Origin: Nitrospirae bacterium RIFCSPLOW2_12_42_9
GTDB lineage: Bacteria; Nitrospirota; 9FT-COMBO-42-15; HDB-SIOI813
Direction of reading: 5' to 3'
Assembly: GCA_001805205.1 (NCBI GenBank)
Contig: MHER01000151.1
Span: 1 to 6,555, forward strand
Length of the DNA: 6,555 bases
Below, piece by piece: positions 1-5,512 of this stretch. The translations under genes were made by a program, and so were the position numbers. Under the pieces are notes generated by a model. The model had not been told where the DNA came from, made no database searches, and worked only from the letters and a program-made list of their open reading frames with translations. Each line of letters begins with the position of its first letter. The first letter of the stretch is position 1.

Positions 1-250
1 TTTAAAAACATATATTGAAAATACAAGAGTTTTTACTTTCTTACACGCTAAAAATCTAAAATTTAATGTCAAACTGCGGAAGATGGGTTAACGAAGCCCT
101 ATTTTGCTGTCAATAGTTTTTTGGCCAACTGAATCACCAATTGGATCGTCCAGTTACATGAGTCTATAAATTATGTATAAAGAAGATATCCTGGTGACAG
201 TCTTTTTCATGGGGGATGCTGTCACAAGTAACTATTCTGTGTATGTTTTA
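1..250. other. Intergenic region downstream of the tldD-tldE-tetR operon
   Basis: This stretch holds no convincing gene on either strand. It is AT-rich and contains several short palindromes: TTGGCCAA at 121-128, CCAATTGG at 137-144, and a weak GGGTT/AGCCC stem at 85-99 followed by TATTTT, which could be a poor terminator for a plus-strand gene lying to the left of the window. A larger inverted repeat at 194-225 is listed separately. The only small minus-strand frame with an ATG (154-210, 18 codons) lacks a ribosome binding site and is not called. The region most likely carries the 3' end of the tetR transcript and the boundary to the next gene. Confidence 0.6.
194..225 (-). terminator. Inverted repeat after tetR, possible weak terminator
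   Basis: GTGACAG (194-200) and CTGTCAC (219-225) form a perfect 7-bp inverted repeat with an 18-nt loop. The loop itself can form a small CAT/ATG stem around GGGGG. It begins 25 bp beyond the stop codon of the TetR gene, where the left operon should end. Read on the minus strand, the stem is followed by CAGGATATCTTCTTTATA, which is pyrimidine-rich but not a real U-tract, so intrinsic termination would be weak. It could equally be a protein-binding palindrome or chance. Confidence 0.3.
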
Positions 251-862
251 TCATTGTAAGAAAAGGGAAGAGAGTCCGGGATTTTTAAGTCCGTGCAGGC
301 CAAAGTTGAGGATCTCATCAATCACAGGATTTATATCAGATTTGTTTTTCATGGTCAGTGTTACATGTTCTATGAGTTCTTTTATACTTCCGAGGATAAG
401 AAATGAAGTTATCCTCGGGTTACAGTCGCGTATAAGTTCCATCTTGATGCCGAGTTTGAGGGCATCCTCGATCTTATCAGCAATATTATTATAAAATTCT
501 GTAATCTTCTGATCTGATTCCTTGTCAAGGCCTGCGGCATGGCGAAGGAGGATCCTGCTTAATTCCGGATTTTCAACAAAAAGTGTGAAAATTCTCCTCA
601 GGTTGTCCTTCAACTGTTCCAATGGGTTTTGCCTCTCTTTCCCGATCTCTATCTTTTTGATACAGCGGTCAATTTCAACAATGAGGTTTTCTAATATGCT
701 ATCAAATATCTGCCTCTTGTTTTCAAAATAGAGATAGAAGGTGCCACGGGCGATTCCGGCCTTATTTATTATTTTTGATATACTCGTGTCATGATAACCT
801 TTCTGTGCGAATGCACTTATAGCGGCCTTTAGAATCTTTTCTCTTTTATTCTTTTTCAGCAT
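251..862 (-). CDS. TetR/AcrR-family transcriptional regulator
   Basis: This is a 203-residue protein with the normal length and layout of TetR-family repressors, which bind palindromic operators as dimers and release them on ligand binding. The N-terminal DNA-binding domain spans about residues 5-52: KREKILKAA helix, AFAQKGYHDTSI turn, then the helix-turn-helix with ISKIINKAGIARGTFYLYF at about 29-46, the most conserved TetR signature. Residues about 55-203 form the helical ligand-binding/dimer domain, which is too divergent to name a ligand. It is the last gene of the minus-strand tldD-tldE-tetR unit, starting only 6 nt after the tldE stop, so it is almost certainly co-transcribed and perhaps translationally coupled. 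No strong Shine-Dalgarno is seen; AGGAC lies about 13 nt upstream of the ATG. Its targets are unknown; control of its own operon from the tldD promoter is an inference. The coding sequence contains a 10-bp inverted repeat at 390-418. Confidence 0.93.
   Translation of the reverse strand: MLKKNKREKILKAAISAFAQKGYHDTSISKIINKAGIARGTFYLYFENKRQIFDSILENLIVEIDRCIKKIEIGKERQNPLEQLKDNLRRIFTLFVENPELSRILLRHAAGLDKESDQKITEFYNNIADKIEDALKLGIKMELIRDCNPRITSFLILGSIKELIEHVTLTMKNKSDINPVIDEILNFGLHGLKNPGLSSLFLQ
390..418. repeat. Perfect 10-bp inverted repeat inside tetR
   Basis: CCGAGGATAA (390-399) and TTATCCTCGG (409-418) are exact reverse complements separated by 9 nt. The element lies in the C-terminal third of the TetR gene, encoding about residues 149-158. 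It could form a stable mRNA hairpin or be a palindromic binding site. A repeat of this size can occur by chance in a window this long, so function is unproven. Confidence 0.5.
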
Positions 863-868
863 CTGGTT

Positions 869-2212
869 TTAATGTCCTGCAATGGTGATTCTGCTGATCT
901 TTATGGTTGGCGAGCATATCTTCTGTCTGAAATCGAGGTCATTTCCCACCATCTCGATCTGTAAGAGCATGTCTTTAAGATTCCCTGCTATAGTTATCTC
1001 TTCAACCGGATATGTGAGTTCTCCATTCTCTATCCAGACACCTGAAACACCGCGTGAGTAATCTCCTGTGACAGGGTTGTATCCAAAACCTATTAATTCT
1101 GTGACATAGAGACCTGATTCAACAGTTTTTATGATTTCTGAAGGGGAGTAGTTTCCAGGGGACAGATAAAAATTGGTTGGAGCTGCAACAGGGGGATCAC
1201 CCGGACTGCGGGACGCATTCCCTGTAGTCGTGAGGTTTAGTTTTCTTGCAGAGTATGAGTCCAAAAGATAGCTTGTTAATATCCCCCTTTCAACAACTGT
1301 TGTCTTCCGTGTTGTTATTCCCTCGGCATCAAATGGTTTTGACCCTATTCCCCATGGCATTGTGCCGTCATCATAGATCGTTACTGCAGGTGTTGAGATC
1401 TGCTTATTCAACATCCCTACAAGAAATGAGGCGCCTTTGTAAATAGAATATCCTGACAGGGCCATGCATAGATTTCCGAGAAGGCTTGATGCAGTCTCCG
1501 GATCAAATACTACAGGTGCCTGTTGGGTATGTATCTTTTTTGCACCAAGGCGTCTGACTGTACGCTTCGCTGCCTCTTCTCCTATCTCAACAGGATTATC
1601 AAGCTTGCTGAACCTCCTCTTTGTAGAATACCAGTTGTCCCTCTGCATGCATCCATTGGTAGTTGCAATGGGGGTTACAGATACGGTAAATATCGATGTC
1701 TCATAAGTTCCATATGAGTTATTTGTATTGGCGTATATAATGCGTGTGGCCCTCTTATTAGAATATCCCCCCTCAGAATTTGTGACCCTCTTGTCATACT
1801 TAAAGGCAGCGGCCTCGGCCTCTCTCGAGAGGCTTAGCATATCCTCAAGGGACACCTGAGGAAAATATTCATCATAAATATCAAGCTCTTTACTTTTCAT
1901 CCCATATTGAGGCAGCGGCAGGCCACCAAAATCATCCGGTGAAGTCAATCTGGCAATACTACTTGTATCTGCTATTAATTTCTCAAGAGATTCCGGTGAT
2001 AAATCAGATGTAGATGTTACAGCGCTCCTTTTGCCAAAAAAGAGCCGAAGCCCGAGGGTCTTATAATTAGAATCAGTGATCTTGTCAATAGTGGAGAAAC
2101 GCACCTGGACTGATGATGATTTCCCCTCAACTATAATGATGTCTCCTTCAGTTGCCCCTTTCTTTTTAGCCTTCTCTAATAACTCCTGTGCCTTTTCAAT
2201 ACTGATATCCAT
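869..2212 (-). CDS. tldE: TldE/PmbA family protein, non-catalytic partner of TldD
   Basis: This 447-residue protein has about the length of E. coli PmbA/TldE (about 450). In enterobacteria TldE pairs with TldD in a cytoplasmic heteromeric metalloprotease that trims unfolded peptides, for example during microcin B17 maturation and CcdA antitoxin turnover. TldE lacks the metal site. That is visible here: where TldD has its HExxxH helix, this protein has ETASSLLGN (about 239-247). Family features include the N-terminal domain with TLGLRLFFGKR (52-62), the segment IYDDGTMPWGIGSKPFDAEG (279-298), the PTNFYLSPG motif (345-353), GDYSRGVSGVWIENGEL (383-399) and the C-terminal MVGNDLDF (421-428). It follows tldD after 28 nt. 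No Shine-Dalgarno is recognisable before the ATG; instead a 16-bp element (2216-2231) that recurs in the thyX-like gene sits there. The physiological substrate in this organism is unknown. The family assignment is secure. Confidence 0.95.
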   Translation of the reverse strand: MDISIEKAQELLEKAKKKGATEGDIIIVEGKSSSVQVRFSTIDKITDSNYKTLGLRLFFGKRSAVTSTSDLSPESLEKLIADTSSIARLTSPDDFGGLPLPQYGMKSKELDIYDEYFPQVSLEDMLSLSREAEAAAFKYDKRVTNSEGGYSNKRATRIIYANTNNSYGTYETSIFTVSVTPIATTNGCMQRDNWYSTKRRFSKLDNPVEIGEEAAKRTVRRLGAKKIHTQQAPVVFDPETASSLLGNLCMALSGYSIYKGASFLVGMLNKQISTPAVTIYDDGTMPWGIGSKPFDAEGITTRKTTVVERGILTSYLLDSYSARKLNLTTTGNASRSPGDPPVAAPTNFYLSPGNYSPSEIIKTVESGLYVTELIGFGYNPVTGDYSRGVSGVWIENGELTYPVEEITIAGNLKDMLLQIEMVGNDLDFRQKICSPTIKISRITIAGH

Positions 2213-2215
2213 ATG

Positions 2216-2231
2216 TTTTCGCTTCGCTCAA
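2216..2231 (-). repeat. 16-bp repeat, copy 1, just upstream of the tldE start
   Basis: On the minus strand the sequence TTGAGCGAAGCGAAAA ends 3 nt before the tldE ATG, in the place where a ribosome binding site would be expected. The identical 16 bases occur on the plus strand at 5663-5678 inside the thyX-like gene. The match does not extend in either direction. It may be a copy of a short dispersed genomic repeat or a coincidence. Confidence 0.5.
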
Positions 2232-2240
2232 TGCAGGCGC

Positions 2241-3686
2241 TTATATGGTGCCACCAACAGTAATACCATCTATCTTTACAGTGGGTATACCAACTCCCAC
2301 AGGGACTGATTGACCATCCTTTCCACAGGTACCAACACCTGCATCCAGTTCCATGTCATTACCCACCATTGAAACGCGTTTAAGGATATCAGGTCCGTTT
2401 CCTATTAATGTTGCACCCCTGACAGGGGTTGTAACCTTACCATCTTCAATCAGATATGCCTCACTTGTGGAGAATACAAATTTACCGTTTGTGATATCGA
2501 CCTGTCCGCCTCCAAAGGCAACGGCATACAGACCTCTCCGGACAGACCTGATAATATCCTGTGGTGCTGTATTTCCGGGCAGCATGAAGGTGTTAGTCAT
2601 CCTCGGTAATGGTGAATGTGCATAACTTTCCCTCCTGCCATTTCCTGTAAGGGGCATATTCATTAGTTTTGCATTGAGTCGATCCTGCAGATAACCTTTC
2701 AGTATTCCATTTTCTATCAGTACAGTTCTTTGGGTCTCTGCCCCTTCATCGTCTATATTTATTGATCCCCTCCTCTGAGGGATTGTTCCGTCGTCTACAA
2801 CTGTGCACAGCTCTGATGCAACCTTTTTGTCCAGCATCCCTGTGAAGGCTGAGGTTCCCTTCCTGTTGAAGTCTGCCTCAAGACCATGACCTATAGCCTC
2901 ATGTAGAAGTATCCCTGGCCAGCCTGGAGCGAGTACCACGTCCATTGTGCCGGCAGGGGTATTAACAGCCTCCAGGTTTGTGATGGACTGTCTTGCTGCC
3001 TTCCTGGTATATAAAACAAAACGATTCTCCTCAAAAAAATAAGAGAATTCAACCCTGCCGCCGCCTCCATAACTGCCAACCTGGCGGTTACCGCTCTCTT
3101 CTGCAATACAGGTAATATTTAATCTGCAAAGAGGCTGGACATCACCTATGACAAGCCCTTCCGAGGTGGCTATTAGAATTATCTTATATTCACTGGTAAA
3201 GTTGGAGAGGACATTCTTAATCCTGGAGTCGTAACTCCTGGCTATCTTATCTATCTTGTCCAAAAGCCTTATCTTTGCCTCTAATGGGATATCTGTTGGA
3301 TAAGTTTCAACCGGATAGAGATTAGATTTAGGTTTTATAATATTAGAAAGGGGTACAACAGTGCTCTTGCAGTCCCCGGTTGCTATAAAACTTGCAGTTT
3401 TTGCTGCAAGTTTTATTTTATCCAGTGATATGTCTTCAGAGTAGGCGTATCCGGTTTTATCGCCGGCATTTGCGCGTACACCAACACCATGAGAAATATT
3501 TTTTGATGCTGTCTTTACTATACCCTCTTCAAGGCTCAGGGATTCTCTTATATTGTACTCAAAATAGAGATCCGCATAATCAATCTTTCTGCTTAGAAAA
3601 TCACTCATTGCCTTTTCCATAGAATGACTGTCTATGCCAAATTTTTTTGTAAGAAAAGTTTCGGGGGTGATTAGATTTCCTGACAT
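2241..3686 (-). CDS. tldD: TldD, catalytic metalloprotease subunit
   Basis: TldD is the zinc-dependent subunit of the cytoplasmic TldD/TldE protease, which degrades unfolded or modified peptides. Started at the ATG at 3686, the product is 481 residues, about the same as E. coli TldD. Its first residues (MSGNLITPETFL) line up with the E. coli N-terminus as I remember it. A GTG four codons upstream (3698) also opens the frame, but lacks a ribosome binding site. The N-domain carries KIDYADLYFEYNIRESLSLE and HGVGVRANAGDKTGYAYS. The catalytic HEAIGH motif is at residues 262-267 (HExxxH), followed by LEADFNRKG, VVDDGTIPQRRGS and INIDDEG. GTCGKDGQSVPVG near residue 454 supplies the conserved cysteine. 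All catalytic features are intact, so an active enzyme is expected. It is the first gene of a minus-strand operon with tldE and tetR. A perfect 13-bp inverted repeat (3385-3416) lies in its 5' part. Confidence 0.96.
   Translation of the reverse strand: MSGNLITPETFLTKKFGIDSHSMEKAMSDFLSRKIDYADLYFEYNIRESLSLEEGIVKTASKNISHGVGVRANAGDKTGYAYSEDISLDKIKLAAKTASFIATGDCKSTVVPLSNIIKPKSNLYPVETYPTDIPLEAKIRLLDKIDKIARSYDSRIKNVLSNFTSEYKIILIATSEGLVIGDVQPLCRLNITCIAEESGNRQVGSYGGGGRVEFSYFFEENRFVLYTRKAARQSITNLEAVNTPAGTMDVVLAPGWPGILLHEAIGHGLEADFNRKGTSAFTGMLDKKVASELCTVVDDGTIPQRRGSINIDDEGAETQRTVLIENGILKGYLQDRLNAKLMNMPLTGNGRRESYAHSPLPRMTNTFMLPGNTAPQDIIRSVRRGLYAVAFGGGQVDITNGKFVFSTSEAYLIEDGKVTTPVRGATLIGNGPDILKRVSMVGNDMELDAGVGTCGKDGQSVPVGVGIPTVKIDGITVGGTI
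3385..3416. repeat. Perfect 13-bp inverted repeat inside tldD, terminator-like
   Basis: ATAAAACTTGCAG (3385-3397) and CTGCAAGTTTTAT (3404-3416) are exact reverse complements around a 6-nt loop. The GC-containing core CTTGCAG/CTGCAAG is flanked by A's on one side and T's on the other, the form of a bidirectional intrinsic terminator. On the plus strand the tail is TTTTATTTTA; on the minus (tldD mRNA) strand it is TTTTATAGC. In TldD it encodes roughly residues 91-101, about 270 nt into the gene. It could attenuate tldD transcription or stop antisense RNA. The structure is plain in the sequence; the function is inferred. Confidence 0.6.
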
Positions 3687-3735
3687 TGAGTTTATCACTT
3701 AATTTTATATTTTTAATTTTGAAGTTCGTAAGATT

Positions 3736-3765
3736 AGAATAATAAAATATAGATGCCTGTGTCAA
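3736..3765 (-). promoter_or_regulatory. Candidate sigma-70 promoter for tldD-tldE-tetR
   Basis: Read on the minus strand, a consensus -35 hexamer TTGACA (3765-3760) is followed after 18 nt by TATTCT (3741-3736), a 4-of-6 match to the -10 box. Transcription would start near 3729, giving a leader of about 43 nt to the tldD ATG. The -35 is perfect, the -10 only moderate; TTATTC at a spacing of 17 is an alternative. The surroundings are strongly AT-rich. Confidence 0.5.
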
Positions 3766-3791
3766 CCTAAAATTAAAACAGTTACTTTATA

Positions 3792-3820
3792 TTTACAAAA
3801 GGACCTTATCATTGTAATAT
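3792..3820 (+). promoter_or_regulatory. Candidate sigma-70 promoter for the HAD-moeA-like-thyX unit
   Basis: TTTACA (3792-3797) and TAATAT (3815-3820) are separated by 17 nt, the optimum spacing, and each matches consensus well. Initiation would fall near 3827, about 14 nt before the HAD start codon, so the leader would be short. The spacer contains the small palindrome AAGGACCTT (3799-3807), which could be an operator half-site but is short enough to be chance. A second, weaker pair, TTGAAG (3719-3724) and TAAAAT (3743-3748), lies further upstream. Confidence 0.5.
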
Positions 3821-3828
3821 GTAAAAAT

Positions 3829-3832
3829 AGGA
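3829..3832 (+). promoter_or_regulatory. Ribosome binding site of the HAD gene
   Basis: AGGA lies 8 nt before the ATG at 3841 in otherwise A/T-only sequence, which supports that start codon. Confidence 0.5.
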
Positions 3833-3840
3833 TATATGAT

Positions 3841-4470
3841 ATGATTAAGTTGATAATTTTCGACCTTGGTAAGGTTATATTGGATTTTTCTCACAGGGAT
3901 ATTGCAAGAGGGCTTGCAGTATTCTCCACCTTAGCGAAATATCAGGATCCTGCTAAAATAATGGACCATATGTTCAACAACGGTTCAAAAATCATCAACC
4001 TCTATGAAGAAGGCAGGATTACTACAGATGATTTCTTTATTTATATTAAAGAGTCATTTGGGCTTAATATCTCTTTTCCCAGGTTTAAAAAGATATGGAA
4101 TGAGATATTTAAAGAGAATGATGGTATTGATATGTTGATTGAAAGGTTTAAAAAAGATTTCATGCTATTCCTGTTATCCAACACAAATGAACTTCATTTT
4201 GAATATGTAAAGGAAGAATACCCTGTTATAAATAAGTTCGATAGATGGGTATTGTCATATGAGGCAGGTATCAGGAAGCCGGAACCGGAGATTTTTCAGA
4301 TAGCCCTTAATAAAGCCGGTGTGAAACCCAATGAGACCATATTTATTGATGATATCAGGGAAAATGTAGAAGGGGCTGAGAGTATTGGGATCAATTCTGT
4401 TGAGTTTAAGTCTGTTAACCAGATAACCACGTATCTTGAGGAGAAGACATATGAATCCAGGCCAGGATGA
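3841..4470 (+). CDS. HAD-superfamily hydrolase, subfamily IA, YihX-like
   Basis: This 209-residue protein belongs to the haloacid dehalogenase superfamily, most of whose members are cytoplasmic phosphatases acting through an aspartyl-phosphate. Motif I is FDLGKVILDF, with the nucleophile Asp8. Residues 15-95 form the helical C1 cap. Motif II is LLSNTNE (Ser113), motif III is the lysine in GIRKPEPEIF (Lys146), and motif IV is IFIDDIRENVEGA (Asp170, Asp171). The usual second Asp of motif I (DxD) is Gly10. This also occurs in the YihX group (E. coli YihX has FDLGNV, acting on glucose-1-phosphate), so the protein may still be active. The substrate cannot be read from sequence. It is first in a plus-strand unit, and its last 20 nt overlap the start of the MoeA-like gene, indicating translational coupling. 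The ATG at 3841 is preceded by AGGA at good spacing. Confidence 0.92.
   Translation: MIKLIIFDLGKVILDFSHRDIARGLAVFSTLAKYQDPAKIMDHMFNNGSKIINLYEEGRITTDDFFIYIKESFGLNISFPRFKKIWNEIFKENDGIDMLIERFKKDFMLFLLSNTNELHFEYVKEEYPVINKFDRWVLSYEAGIRKPEPEIFQIALNKAGVKPNETIFIDDIRENVEGAESIGINSVEFKSVNQITTYLEEKTYESRPG
4438..4443 (+). promoter_or_regulatory. Ribosome binding site that decides the moeA-like start
   Basis: GAGGAG lies 7 nt upstream of the ATG at 4451, inside the end of the HAD gene. It identifies 4451 as the start rather than the in-frame TTG at 4436, which would overlap this site itself. Confidence 0.75.
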
Positions 4471-5443
4471 CCCGGTTTTGTCAGCATTAAACAGGTTTTT
4501 TGCTGTATTTCCTTCCGGCCCGTTGGGGGCAGAAGAAATTGGATTAATTGAATGCCGTGGCAGAGTACTGACAGTTAATATTAACGCTGCAATAAACTCA
4601 CCCAATTTTTCAAGGGCACTTGTAGAGGGGTTCCTTGTTAATGTTGCTGATATAGAGAGCGCTGGTGATAACAATCCTGTTGAGCTTAATATTAAAGGTA
4701 CAATAGATGTTGGAAAGACCTTTGATGGGGTGATATCGACAGGGAGTTGTATGGAGGTCTTTACAGGAAGCTTCATCCCTGATGGCCCGTATGCAGTTGT
4801 CAGGTATATGGATATAACAAGAACAGGAGGAAGTATCAGGATCACGCGTTCATTCAATAAAGGAGATAATATAGAAGCTACAGGCTGTGAGATTAAAAAG
4901 GGTGATATTATTCTCAAAGGCGGTACAAGGATATCTCCGAAAGAGATAATGACACTCGCAGGACAGGGTATCTTATCTGTGAAGGTTACAAAAAAACAGG
5001 AGGTTGCTGTCTTCTGTTCAGGAAATGAGATAATCCCGCCATCAGAGCAACTGAGACCAGGTTATGTATGGGATGCAAATTCATATACCTTATTAGCACA
5101 GATTGAGGAATATGGCGGCATCCCTTTGTTTAATGGAGTTATTAAGGACGACCTGAATGCCTTTAAGACAGCATTAATTAATGGGCTTTCCAGGGCTGAT
5201 ATGGCTGTAATCTCAGGTGGTACAGCAATAGGAGGGAAGGAATTTATAGCAGAACTGATAAACTCATCGGGGAAACCTGGTGTGGTTGTAAATGGGGTTC
5301 CAATGAGGTCAGGAAAACCTTTGATAATGGGTGTAATTGATAAAAAGCCAATCGTGTGTGTGGCCGGCTATCCACCGGAGTCTCTCCGTGGTTTTGATCT
5401 CTTTGGAAAGCCGACGATTGAAAGACTCCTCGGAATTGTTTGA
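4451..5443 (+). CDS. Short, divergent MoeA-like molybdopterin-binding protein
   Basis: MoeA inserts molybdate into adenylylated molybdopterin and is normally about 400 residues. This 330-residue protein follows its first three domains in order. Residues 24-64 match the N-terminal segment (PLGAEEIGLIECRGRVL). VFTGSFIPDGPYAVV (103-117) corresponds to the family's TGAPVPEGADAVV-type segment. GDNIEATGCEIKKGDIIL (138-155) and PKEIMTLAGQGI follow. The cofactor-binding domain (183-325) has VAVFCSGNEI, VWDANSY, DDLNAF and VISGGTAIG. It ends where the C-terminal domain IV would begin, so that domain is missing. Several signature positions differ: the DNSAMDGYAV-like motif reads SRALVEGFLV, TGDE reads SGNE, GEADY reads GGKEF, PGKP reads SGKP, and LPGNP reads AGYPP. 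The fold is clear but catalysis of molybdate insertion is doubtful; it could be a binding or chaperone paralogue. It overlaps the HAD gene and precedes the thyX-like gene by 69 nt. Confidence 0.8.
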   Translation: MNPGQDDPVLSALNRFFAVFPSGPLGAEEIGLIECRGRVLTVNINAAINSPNFSRALVEGFLVNVADIESAGDNNPVELNIKGTIDVGKTFDGVISTGSCMEVFTGSFIPDGPYAVVRYMDITRTGGSIRITRSFNKGDNIEATGCEIKKGDIILKGGTRISPKEIMTLAGQGILSVKVTKKQEVAVFCSGNEIIPPSEQLRPGYVWDANSYTLLAQIEEYGGIPLFNGVIKDDLNAFKTALINGLSRADMAVISGGTAIGGKEFIAELINSSGKPGVVVNGVPMRSGKPLIMGVIDKKPIVCVAGYPPESLRGFDLFGKPTIERLLGIV

Positions 5444-5457
5444 AGGAGAGGATAAGT

Positions 5458-5499
5458 AAGGGAGGTGAGGAAGGCTTAAGCCTAATCCGCCCTTCTTCA
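5458..5499 (+). promoter_or_regulatory. Structured leader between the moeA-like and thyX-like genes
   Basis: The 69-nt gap contains GGAGGTGAGG (5461-5470), a strong Shine-Dalgarno-like sequence with no usable start codon behind it. Two mutually exclusive folds are possible. One uses the 12-nt palindrome AGGCTTAAGCCT (5472-5483), with AAGGG/CCCTT closing it at 5458-5462 and 5490-5494. The other pairs TGAGGAAGG (5466-5474) with CCTTCTTCA (5491-5499), nine pairs including one G-U. No U-tract follows either fold, so a terminator is unlikely. The role is unknown; an mRNA processing or translation-control element is an inference. Confidence 0.35.
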
Positions 5500-5512
5500 T
5501 AAGAAAGAATAT

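Noticed and set aside
154..210. 18-codon minus-strand frame beginning MKKTVTRISS downstream of tetR
   Set aside because: It starts in the loop of the 194-225 inverted repeat, has no ribosome binding site, and is too short and featureless to support as a peptide gene.
248..259. TTATCATTGTAA shared with 3806-3817 in the divergent promoter region
   Set aside because: A 12-base match is expected by chance about once or more among all position pairs in a window of this size.
3687..3698. GTG at 3698 as the tldD start
   Set aside because: No ribosome binding site precedes it. The ATG at 3686 gives a 481-residue protein whose N-terminus lines up with known TldD, with AAGTGA upstream at suitable spacing.
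251..3698. A RiPP/microcin-type peptide maturation cluster built on TldD/TldE
   Set aside because: No precursor peptide, cyclodehydratase, radical SAM enzyme or exporter is present in the window; TldD/TldE alone are widespread housekeeping proteins.
3711..3778. TTTTAATTTT and AAAATTAAAA as an operator pair flanking the divergent promoters
   Set aside because: The arms are pure A/T in a very AT-rich region and 48 bp apart, so the match has little weight.
4436..4450. TTG at 4436 as the MoeA-like start
   Set aside because: It would overlap the strong GAGGAG site that serves the ATG at 4451, and the added residues (MRRRH) have no family match.
4255..4917. Long open frame (220 codons) on the minus strand across the HAD and MoeA-like genes
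   Set aside because: It lies antisense to two well-supported genes, has no recognisable domain, and its Ser/Leu/Pro-rich composition is typical of an antisense shadow.
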